Below are positions 1 through 6,387 of a DNA stretch of 64,000 nt, one piece after another. Under the pieces are notes generated by a model. It was not told the DNA's origin and ran no database searches. It worked only from the letters and a program-made list of their open reading frames with translations. Numbering within the stretch: the stretch's first letter is position 1; the number at the start of each line of letters is the position of its first letter. Origin of the DNA: Citrifermentans bremense R1. GTDB lineage: Bacteria; Desulfobacterota; Desulfuromonadia; Geobacterales; Geobacteraceae. Location: the NCBI RefSeq assembly GCF_000426865.1, contig NZ_AUGE01000020.1, forward strand, positions 1 to 64,000. The letters are read 5' to 3'. A program made the translations under genes and the position numbers.

Positions 1-145
1 GGGCTTTAGGGGCTTTAGGGGCTTTAGGGGCTTTAGGGGCTTTAGGGGCTTTAGGGGCTTTAGGGGCTTTAGGGGCTTTAGGGGCTTTAGGGGCTAGGGG
101 CTAGGGGCTAGGGGCTAGGGGCTAGGGGCTGGGGGCTGGGGGCTG
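1..145. repeat. G-rich tandem repeat, 9-bp units then 7-bp units
   Basis: Positions 1-89 are nearly ten perfect copies of GGGGCTTTA, and the array starts before the window. At 90-124 the unit becomes GGGGCTA (five copies) and at 125-145 GGGGCTG (three copies), so period and sequence shift stepwise along the array. Each unit carries a run of four G on the plus strand, which is the pattern of G-quadruplex-forming or telomere-like DNA. The array lies just past the stop codon of the E2 gene, which is transcribed toward it. No open reading frame here looks real. The repeat is read directly; any structure or function is inference. Confidence 0.95.
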
Positions 146-170
146 GGGGCGCCGGGCCCGAAACGCCCCC
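145..170. other. Hairpin between the G-rich repeat and the E2 stop
   Basis: GGGGGCG at 145-151 pairs with CGCCCCC at 164-170 around a 12-base loop that itself holds CGGGCCCG. It lies 10 bases past the E2 stop. There is no T-run on the minus strand, so it is not a textbook intrinsic terminator, but it could end or stabilise the E2 transcript. Confidence 0.5.
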
Positions 171-179
171 CGACCCGGG

Positions 180-1400
180 CTAGGCGCTGTCCAGGAAGAG
201 GAGCGCGGGGTCCTCGAGGTAGCGGAGCACCTTCCCCAGGAACCTCGCGGCGTCGGCGCCGTCGGTGGCGCGGTGGTCGAAGGTGAGCGACAGCGGCAGG
301 ATCTTCCTGATGGCGATCTGGCCCCGGTGCACCCAGGGGCGTTCGACGATGCGCCCAAACCCCATGATGGCGACATCGGGCCAGTTGATGATGGGGGTGG
401 CGAAGGTACCGCCGAAGTGGCCGTAGTTGGTGATGGTGAAACTGCTGCCGCGCAGCTCCTCCAGCGAGATGCTCCGCTCGCGCGCCTTGCGGCCGAGTTC
501 CTGGACCGCCTGCGCCAACTCGATGATGCTCTTCTTGTCCACATCCCGGATCACCGGGACCATGAGCCCCTCCGGGGTGTCCACCGCGATCCCGAAATGG
601 TAGTGCTTTTTCAGCACCAGTTCCTGCGCCTCGTCGTCGATGGAGCCGTTCAAAAGCGGGTGTTCGCGCAGCGCATGCTGGACCGCCTTGATGAAGAAGG
701 GGAGGAAGGTGAGGTGCGCACCCCGCGACTCCACCTCCCCCTGCTCCCGCACCCGCATCTCCCATATGTCCGTGATGTCGACCTCTTCCATGCTGGTGAC
801 GAAGGCGGTGGTCCTTTGGGAAGCCAGCACGTTCCGGGCGATGGTGCGCCGCAGGCCTCTGAGCGGCACCCGTTCCCCGTCTTGGGGCGCCGGCCTCGCC
901 TTCTGCACCGCCAAGGGAACCTGGTCCAGATCCTCGGGCTTGATGCAGCCGCGCGGCCCGGTCCCCCGCACGCTTTTCAGGTCGATACCCCGCTCCCGGG
1001 CCATCTTCCTCACCATCGGGGTCGCCAGTCCCTCGAACCCCGCCGGTGCGGCCGGAGTTGCCTCCTCCTCCGGTTCCGGCAGCGAGCCGACGATGCCGAC
1101 CGAGGGTGGGCGCTGCGCCGGCCTGCGCTCCCCTTCGGGCTCCTCTTTCTTGGCGGCCTCCTTCGCCTCGGCGAAAGTCACCAGCGTCGCGCCGACCTGA
1201 ACCGTCTCCCCCTCCTTGCAGTGAAGGCGGGCGACGACACCGGCGCGCGGGGATGGGACCTCGACCACCGCCTTGTCCGTCTCCACCTCGACCAGCGGCT
1301 GGTGTTCAGCAACGGCGTCCCCTTCCGCCACCAGCCAGCGGCGCAGTTCCACCTCGGCGATGCCTTCGCCCAGATCCGGGAGTTTGAAATCGATAGACAT
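180..1400 (-). CDS. 2-oxoacid dehydrogenase E2 (dihydrolipoamide acyltransferase)
   Basis: This 406-residue protein transfers the acyl group from lipoate to CoA in a pyruvate- or branched-chain-type 2-oxoacid dehydrogenase complex. Residues 1-78 are a lipoyl domain with the lipoylated lysine at K43 in ETDKAVVEV. A Glu/Pro/Ala-rich linker follows, then a peripheral-subunit-binding domain near 125-160 (GLATPMVRKMARERG) and the catalytic domain from about 175. The catalytic HRxxxDG-type motif is DHRATDG, with His376 and Asp380. The start ATG follows GAGGGG. It is the last gene of the E1 alpha, E1 beta, E2 operon but is separated from E1 beta by 196 bases carrying a micro-repeat. No lipoamide dehydrogenase is adjacent apart from the flavoprotein at 4611. 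Substrate (pyruvate or branched-chain oxoacid) cannot be decided here. Confidence 0.93.
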   Translation of the reverse strand: MSIDFKLPDLGEGIAEVELRRWLVAEGDAVAEHQPLVEVETDKAVVEVPSPRAGVVARLHCKEGETVQVGATLVTFAEAKEAAKKEEPEGERRPAQRPPSVGIVGSLPEPEEEATPAAPAGFEGLATPMVRKMARERGIDLKSVRGTGPRGCIKPEDLDQVPLAVQKARPAPQDGERVPLRGLRRTIARNVLASQRTTAFVTSMEEVDITDIWEMRVREQGEVESRGAHLTFLPFFIKAVQHALREHPLLNGSIDDEAQELVLKKHYHFGIAVDTPEGLMVPVIRDVDKKSIIELAQAVQELGRKARERSISLEELRGSSFTITNYGHFGGTFATPIINWPDVAIMGFGRIVERPWVHRGQIAIRKILPLSLTFDHRATDGADAARFLGKVLRYLEDPALLFLDSA

Positions 1401-1468
1401 AGTGAACCCCTCAAAACCGAAAAGCGTGACCAGGGAGCAGGAGCAACAACGAAACCCTTCAGATTTTG

Positions 1469-1572
1469 CCTTCCTCCGTGATCCTCTGTGTTCCTCTGTG
1501 GTGAGAGCCTTTTCTTTTCTCCGAGAAAACCTCTGTGGCCTTCGTGAACCCCCGTGCCCTCTGTGTTCCGCA
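1469..1572. repeat. CTCTGTG-type intergenic micro-repeat
   Basis: Degenerate copies of CCTCTGTG(TT/GT) recur at short intervals between E2 and E1 beta (for example 1482-1489, 1494-1500, 1551-1580). On the minus strand they read as a spurious N-terminal extension of E2 (peptides such as NTEDHGG and HEGHRG). Peptides of this kind are familiar from mis-predicted proteins in many genomes; that comparison is from memory. Confidence 0.6.
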
Positions 1573-1596
1573 TTTCGCCGTTTGCTCCGGCTTTTG

Positions 1597-2559
1597 TCAG
1601 TACTTCAGCACCTCGTCCAGCGCGGCCCGTATCCGGTCGGGGCCCGGCAGGTACTGATCGATCAACTTCGCCAACGGTACCGGCACATCGGGGGCAGTCA
1701 CCCTCAGAATCGGCGCGCGCAGGTGCAGCATCGCCTCTTCCGCCAGCGTCGCCGCAATCTCGGCCCCGAGCCCGCAGGTCTTGATCGCCTCGTGAACGAT
1801 GACGGCCCTCCCGGTTTTCCGCACCGAAGAAAGCAGCGTCTCCAGGTCCAGCGGGTTCAGGGTGAGAAGGTCGATCACCTCGGCGTCGTAGCCGTCGACC
1901 GACTTGAGCACCCGCTCCAGCATGCTCCCCCAGGCGACTACTGTGACGGCGGAGCCTTTGCGCGCTACCCGCGCCTTCCCCAACTCCAGCTGGTAATCCA
2001 CCTCCGGCACCTCCTCCTTCAGCATGCGGTAAAGTCGGGTCGGCTCCAGGAACAGGACCGGGTCAGGGTCGCGCAGGGCGGCCAGAAGCAGCCCCTTAGC
2101 GCTGTAGGGACCGGACGGCACCACCACCTTGAGCCCGGGGATATGGCAGAAGATCGCTTCCGTGCTTTCCTCGTGCAGCTCCGGAGCCTTGATCCCGCCG
2201 CCGTAGGGGGTGCGGACCACCAGCGGACAGCTGTAACGCCCGCGGGATCGGGAGCGAAGCCTCGCGGCATGGGCGAAGAGCTGCTCGAAGGCGGAGTAGG
2301 TGAAGCCCATGAACTGGATCTCCGGCACCGGGCGGAGCCCATAAGCGGCCATCCCGATGGCGGCCCCCATGATGGCCGATTCGCAAAGCGGAGTATCCAG
2401 CACCCGTTCCGCTCCGAACCGGTCCTGGAGCCCTTCGGTGACCCGGAACACCCCGCCGTCCCGCCCCACGTCCTCCCCCAGGAGCACCACCCGGTCGTCG
2501 CGCGCCATCTCGTCGGCGAGGGCCTGGTTTATCGCCTGTACCATGTTCAGTTGCGCCAT
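1597..2559 (-). CDS. 2-oxoacid dehydrogenase E1 component, beta subunit
   Basis: This 320-residue protein is the beta half of the thiamine-diphosphate-dependent decarboxylase. It has the expected length and family landmarks: an N-terminal ALADEMARDDRVVLLGEDVG segment, then TPLCESAIMGAAIGMA, the EIQFMGFTYSAFEQ segment, VVRTPYGGGIKAPELHEES and a C-terminal transketolase domain with VHEAIKTCGLGAEIA. The conserved Glu of GEDVG contacts the ThDP pyrimidine in this family. The gene starts one base after the E1 alpha stop, so translation is probably coupled. It forms the E1 heterotetramer with the product of 2561-3616. Confidence 0.94.
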   Translation of the reverse strand: MAQLNMVQAINQALADEMARDDRVVLLGEDVGRDGGVFRVTEGLQDRFGAERVLDTPLCESAIMGAAIGMAAYGLRPVPEIQFMGFTYSAFEQLFAHAARLRSRSRGRYSCPLVVRTPYGGGIKAPELHEESTEAIFCHIPGLKVVVPSGPYSAKGLLLAALRDPDPVLFLEPTRLYRMLKEEVPEVDYQLELGKARVARKGSAVTVVAWGSMLERVLKSVDGYDAEVIDLLTLNPLDLETLLSSVRKTGRAVIVHEAIKTCGLGAEIAATLAEEAMLHLRAPILRVTAPDVPVPLAKLIDQYLPGPDRIRAALDEVLKY

Positions 2560-2560
2560 G

Positions 2561-3616
2561 TCAGCGTCCCTTTCTTTGCCCGGCCTGCCGCGGGGTGAGT
2601 GTCTCCAGCGCGCCGTCGAAGAGTTCCGCCGGGGCGGGGGGCGGCACAGCCTCCATCTCCCTTACCCCCCGGTCGATCAGCGCGGTCGCCTCCTCCTTGA
2701 CCCCCCTCCCCTGTTCCGGGGTCCAGGCGCCGCTTGCGGCCAAGAAGCGCTCCAGCCTGAGGATGGGGTCCCGCCCGTTCCAAAGCGCCACCTCCTCGTC
2801 GGAGCGGTAGCGTCCGGCGTCGTCGGCCGTGGTGTGGTCGGCCATGCGGTAGGTGAGGCATTCCAGGAAGGTGGGGCCTCCGCCGCTTCTCGCCTTTTCC
2901 AGCGCCTGGTTCGTGGCTCGATAGACCGCGAGGACGTCGTTGCCGTCCACCTGCACCCCTTCGAACCCGTAGGCGAGCGCCTTCTGGGCCAGCGACGCCG
3001 AAGCCGTCTGCCCCTTGAGCGGGACCGAAATGGCCCACTGGTTGTTCTGGCAGATGAAGACTATGGGAAGCTGGTAGACCCCGGCCATGTTCATCGCCTC
3101 GTGGAAGTCCCCCTTCGAGGTCGCCCCGTCGCCGAAGTAGACCGCCACGGCGGCCGAATCCCGCCGGTAGCGGGCGGCGAGCGCAGCGCCTACCGCATGG
3201 GGAATCTGGCTTCCGACGGCCACGCAGAAGGGGAAGATGTTCAGCTGCGGCGGCGTCTTCTGGGCCCGCTCGTCGCCGGCCCAGTACTGGAGGAGCTGCG
3301 GGATGGGATACCCCAGCGTCAGGTGTGCCCCCATCTCGCGGAAAGAGGGGAACACCCAGTCCTCGGCCTTGAGCGCGGAGGCGCTCCCCACCTGGGCCGC
3401 CTCCTGTCCCCGTATGGGCGGGTAGGTTCCCAGGCGCCCCTCCCGCTGCAACGAAACGGCACGCTCATCGAAGCAGCGCGAGAGCACCATGAGCTGGTAC
3501 ATGCGCCAGATCTGGTCGGCCGATAACTCCGGCATGAGGGCAAGATCGGCGCTGCCGTTCTCATTGAGAACGCTCACGCGTTTCACTTGGAAAGTGGCAA
3601 GGACTTCTTCGGGCAT
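2561..3616 (-). CDS. 2-oxoacid dehydrogenase E1 component, alpha subunit
   Basis: This 351-residue alpha subunit binds thiamine diphosphate. The ThDP/Mg motif is clear: GDGATSKGDFHEA followed by CQNNQWAIS, about 30 residues from GDG to NN. Other landmarks are YPPIRGQEAAQVG near the N-terminus and YRMADHTTADDAGRYR, the phosphorylation-loop region of the family. The ATG is preceded by GGAAGGGG at proper spacing and by a strong promoter at 3659-3687. It is the first gene of the E1 alpha, E1 beta, E2 operon. Whether the complex is a pyruvate or branched-chain oxoacid dehydrogenase is not decided by the sequence. Confidence 0.94.
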   Translation of the reverse strand: MPEEVLATFQVKRVSVLNENGSADLALMPELSADQIWRMYQLMVLSRCFDERAVSLQREGRLGTYPPIRGQEAAQVGSASALKAEDWVFPSFREMGAHLTLGYPIPQLLQYWAGDERAQKTPPQLNIFPFCVAVGSQIPHAVGAALAARYRRDSAAVAVYFGDGATSKGDFHEAMNMAGVYQLPIVFICQNNQWAISVPLKGQTASASLAQKALAYGFEGVQVDGNDVLAVYRATNQALEKARSGGGPTFLECLTYRMADHTTADDAGRYRSDEEVALWNGRDPILRLERFLAASGAWTPEQGRGVKEEATALIDRGVREMEAVPPPAPAELFDGALETLTPRQAGQRKGR

Positions 3617-3658
3617 GGTCGGCCCCTTCCGCGGAGGTGGCGATCAAAGAATTAGGAG

Positions 3659-3687
3659 AGTGTAAATGCACACTTGGAGGATGTCAA
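3659..3687 (-). promoter_or_regulatory. Sigma70-type promoter of the E1-E2 operon with overlapping dyad
   Basis: On the minus strand TTGACA (complement of 3682-3687) and TACACT (complement of 3659-3664) are separated by exactly 17 bases. The -10 lies about 40 bases upstream of the E1 alpha ATG. An inverted repeat AGTGT-N6-ACACT at 3659-3674 overlaps the -10 box and could be a repressor site. Motifs are read directly; function is inferred. Confidence 0.7.
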
Positions 3688-3782
3688 AACGAGTCTACAA
3701 AAAGAAATGGACTCCCGACCCCGCCCCCCGCACGGGGCAAGCGGCTAATGAATGAGATTATTAGAGGCGCGGGTGGGGGCAG

Positions 3783-4457
3783 TCAGGCTTTCTTTTTAAT
3801 CTTCCCGTAGATCACTGGGACCAGGGCGAAGAGCCCGAGGAGCGCGAAAGAACCGAGCACCCGGGGGGAGGCGACGTCGGAGAGGGAGTTGATGCTGGCG
3901 AGGCTCGCCCCGGCGTTCACGAAGACGAACCCTCCCGGGATGATCCCGATCAGCGTCCCCGGGACGAAGACGCGTAGCGGCAGCCGGGTGAGGCCGGCCG
4001 CGAGGTTGATGAGGAAAAAGGGGAACAGCGGCACCAGCCTGAGAAAGAGCAGGTAATTGAAACCGCGCGTTTCCAGCTCCCGGTTGAGCCCCTCCAGTTT
4101 CGGCCCGAACTTGTCGAGCACGAGGTCGCGCAGCAGGTAGCGTGTCACCACGAAAGCGAGCGTCGCTCCGACGGTTGCGGCCATGACGGCGTAGAAGGTC
4201 CCTGCGAGGGAGCCGAAGATGGCGCCTGCCGCGAGAGACAATATGGCTGCACCGGGAAGCGAGAGCGCCGTCTGCAGGATGTAAAGGGCCATGAACCCGG
4301 CGACGGTGGCAGCCTGGTGGGCCCCGTAGTACTGGATGAGCGCCTGCCGGTTGGCCTTGAGCGACTCCAGGGTCAGGTAACGGCCGAGGTTGAGGTAGAA
4401 GAAGAGGGCCACTGCGATGACGGCGGCGACAAGTATGAGGATCTTTTTCAGGTTCAT
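3783..4457 (-). CDS. TVP38/TMEM64 (VTT-domain, DedA-like) membrane protein
   Basis: This 224-residue integral membrane protein has an N-terminal transmembrane helix (residues about 5-24), further hydrophobic segments, and the VTT/SNARE-associated core, including GAIFGSLAGTFYAVMAATVG and LLFLRLVPLFPFFLINLAAG. The family is linked to lipid scrambling or transport at membranes, but the substrate here is unknown. The start has AGGAGC at good spacing. It lies between the flavoprotein gene at 4611 and the dehydrogenase operon, on the same strand. A VTT protein beside, or fused to, a mercuric-reductase-like flavoprotein recurs in other bacteria (from memory), suggesting a shared role. Confidence 0.88.
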   Translation of the reverse strand: MNLKKILILVAAVIAVALFFYLNLGRYLTLESLKANRQALIQYYGAHQAATVAGFMALYILQTALSLPGAAILSLAAGAIFGSLAGTFYAVMAATVGATLAFVVTRYLLRDLVLDKFGPKLEGLNRELETRGFNYLLFLRLVPLFPFFLINLAAGLTRLPLRVFVPGTLIGIIPGGFVFVNAGASLASINSLSDVASPRVLGSFALLGLFALVPVIYGKIKKKA

Positions 4458-4476
4458 GCGGAGCGGCTCCTAACAG

Positions 4477-4606
4477 CAGATAGAGATAAAGATTGAGATT
4501 AAGACTAAGAGTAAGAGAAAGAATTATCGGTAGATGATCTACGTACACTGAGAAGTGATTTTTCTCAATCTCAATCTCAATCTTAATCTTACTTTATCTT
4601 TATCTG
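4477..4606. repeat. Low-complexity inverted repeat (AAGATTGAGATT type)
   Basis: 4477-4525 is built from AGATAAAGATTGAGATTAAG-like units. 4561-4605 is its approximate reverse complement (CTCAATCTCAATCTTAATC and so on), so the arms can form a long imperfect hairpin around a spacer. It lies between two same-strand genes, the flavoprotein and the VTT protein. In translation it gives LSLNLNLYLYL-like peptides, a known source of spurious gene calls. Confidence 0.75.
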
Positions 4607-4610
4607 GCTT

Positions 4611-6134
4611 TTATTCCCTTTGCCAGTGAAGCCATGCCCCGATCAGCTTTTTTACGCCGGGCGTCAACCTGCTGCGGTTGTAGCTGTCGGCAAGCTTTCT
4701 GAGGCTCTCGGCCTGGGTGGGGTAAGGGTGGATGGTGCGCCCTATGGCGGAGAGCCCCAAGCCGGCGTTTATGGCAAGGGCTACCTCGCCGATCATCTCC
4801 CCCGCGTGGCGCGCGACTATAGTGGCGCCCAGGATGACGTCGCTCCCTTTTTTCAGGTGCACCCGCGCAAACCCTTCGCTCTCCCCGTCCAGGACGGCAC
4901 GATCCACATCGCAAAAGGGTATGGTAAAGGTCTCGACCTTCAACCCGCGCGCCAGGGCGTCCGCTTCGTGCATCCCGACATGCGCCACCTCGGGGTCGGT
5001 ATAGGTGCACCACGGCACGATCAGGCCGGAATTCTTCCTCCTCCCCGGGAAGAGGGCGTTTTCTATCACTATCCTCGCCTGCGCGTCGGCTACATGGGTG
5101 AACTTGTATCCGGAGCAGATGTCTCCGGCGGCGTAGACGCGCCGGTTGGAGGTCTGCAGGTAATCGTTCACCTTGACCCCGCTTTTGCCGTATTCCACTC
5201 CCGCGGCCTCAAGCCCCAGCCCCTCGGTGTTGGGCGCGCGCCCGGCGCCGACCAGAATGGCGTCGACGGCAATCTCGAAACCAACCCCGTCCCGCTCCAG
5301 GAGAAGCCGTTTTTCCGAGCCGCTGCTCCAGGCCCTGACGAGCTTCGCCCCGAGTTCCAGTTCGATCCCCTCACGCCGGAAAGCCGTTTCGAGGATAGCG
5401 GCCGCGTCGCGGTCCTCGCGCCCCAGGATCCCAGATCCCCGCTCGACCATGGTCACCTTGCTTCCGAAACGGGCGAAGGCCTGCGCCAGCTCGCAACCGA
5501 CGGGGCCCGAACCGATCACAGCGAGCCTGGCGGGAAGCGAGGTGAGCGAGAAGACCGTCTCGTTGGTCAGGCATCCCGCCTCCTCCAGGCCCGGGACCGG
5601 GGGGATGGCCGCCCGGGCGCCGGTGCAGAGCGCGGCCTTGGCGAAATGGAGCGCGGCCCCTTCGACTTGGAGGGTGTCCGGGGCGGTGAAGGTCCCTTGT
5701 CCCAGGTAGACGTCGACACCCAACTCATCCCGGAAGCGGAGCGCCGAGTCGTGGCGGCTGATCCCGGCCCTCAACCCGCGCATCCGCTGCAGCGCCGCGG
5801 CAAAATCGGCCTGCAGCGCGTCGCCCCCGACTACGCCGAAGCCGCCGCTATGACGGGCATCGAAGACGGCGCGCGAGGCGCGGATCAACGCCTTTGACGG
5901 GACGCAGCCGACGTTCAGGCAGTCTCCCCCGAGAGCCAGCCGCTCGACCAAGGCCACGCGCGCCCCCAGCGAAGCCGCCCCAGCGGCACAGACAAGGCCC
6001 GCGGTCCCGGCGCCTACCACCACCAGGTTGTAGCGTCCCGACGGCGCCGGGTTTATCCAACGTCCCGGGCGCACGTTGGCCTCAAGTTCCCGGTTCTCCG
6101 CCGTATCCGGCTGAAACACAAGTTGGTCGTTCAT
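4611..6134 (-). CDS. Mercuric-reductase/lipoamide-dehydrogenase-like flavoprotein
   Basis: This is a class I pyridine-nucleotide-disulfide oxidoreductase of about 507 residues. After a 35-40 residue N-terminal extension comes the FAD-binding VVVGAGTAGLVCAAGAA, then the redox-active disulfide GGDCLNVGCVPSK, the NAD(P)-binding AVIGSGPVGCELAQAFARFG, the FAD-ribityl RVYAAGDIC motif, and a C-terminal dimerisation domain with HPYPTQAES, which holds the His-Glu pair. There is no C-terminal vicinal Cys pair as in true MerA, so Hg reductase activity is doubtful. I place the start at the ATG at 6134 because AAAGGA sits 8 bases upstream; the frame stays open to 6215. It could serve as E3 for the dehydrogenase operon or work with the VTT protein downstream. 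The function is inferred. Confidence 0.88.
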   Translation of the reverse strand: MNDQLVFQPDTAENRELEANVRPGRWINPAPSGRYNLVVVGAGTAGLVCAAGAASLGARVALVERLALGGDCLNVGCVPSKALIRASRAVFDARHSGGFGVVGGDALQADFAAALQRMRGLRAGISRHDSALRFRDELGVDVYLGQGTFTAPDTLQVEGAALHFAKAALCTGARAAIPPVPGLEEAGCLTNETVFSLTSLPARLAVIGSGPVGCELAQAFARFGSKVTMVERGSGILGREDRDAAAILETAFRREGIELELGAKLVRAWSSGSEKRLLLERDGVGFEIAVDAILVGAGRAPNTEGLGLEAAGVEYGKSGVKVNDYLQTSNRRVYAAGDICSGYKFTHVADAQARIVIENALFPGRRKNSGLIVPWCTYTDPEVAHVGMHEADALARGLKVETFTIPFCDVDRAVLDGESEGFARVHLKKGSDVILGATIVARHAGEMIGEVALAINAGLGLSAIGRTIHPYPTQAESLRKLADSYNRSRLTPGVKKLIGAWLHWQRE

Positions 6135-6387
6135 CGCAGTCATCCTTTGCAAGGTTTTCCTCAATGTATTAACATAGTGAAGAAACAATAACCGTTTGCA
6201 TGGGCAAAGCAGCAACTTAGGCAGGGATAATTCAGGGTGAACTTTTCCGCCAATTACCTTATCATCTTCTCAGCGGCAGGCAGATAGCAAATTCCACCTT
6301 TCCTCCCTTCTGCCGGCTGTGCAGTTTATCAAGCTTATCCGGTAAAGTGCTCCCCTTCCGAAGAAGTTCAGAAGCATCGGAGGAGTC

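Noticed and set aside
1-145. CRISPR array
   Set aside because: The 9- and 7-bp units have no spacers and no repeat-length pattern of a CRISPR; no cas gene is nearby.
1178-1573. Minus-strand frame of 131 codons through the CTCTGTG repeat
   Set aside because: Its N-terminus is micro-repeat translation (NTEDHGG type), and its C-terminus overlaps the lipoyl domain of E2 in another frame.
4611-6134. Mercuric reductase
   Set aside because: No N-terminal heavy-metal domain and no C-terminal Cys pair; only the general flavoprotein motifs are present.
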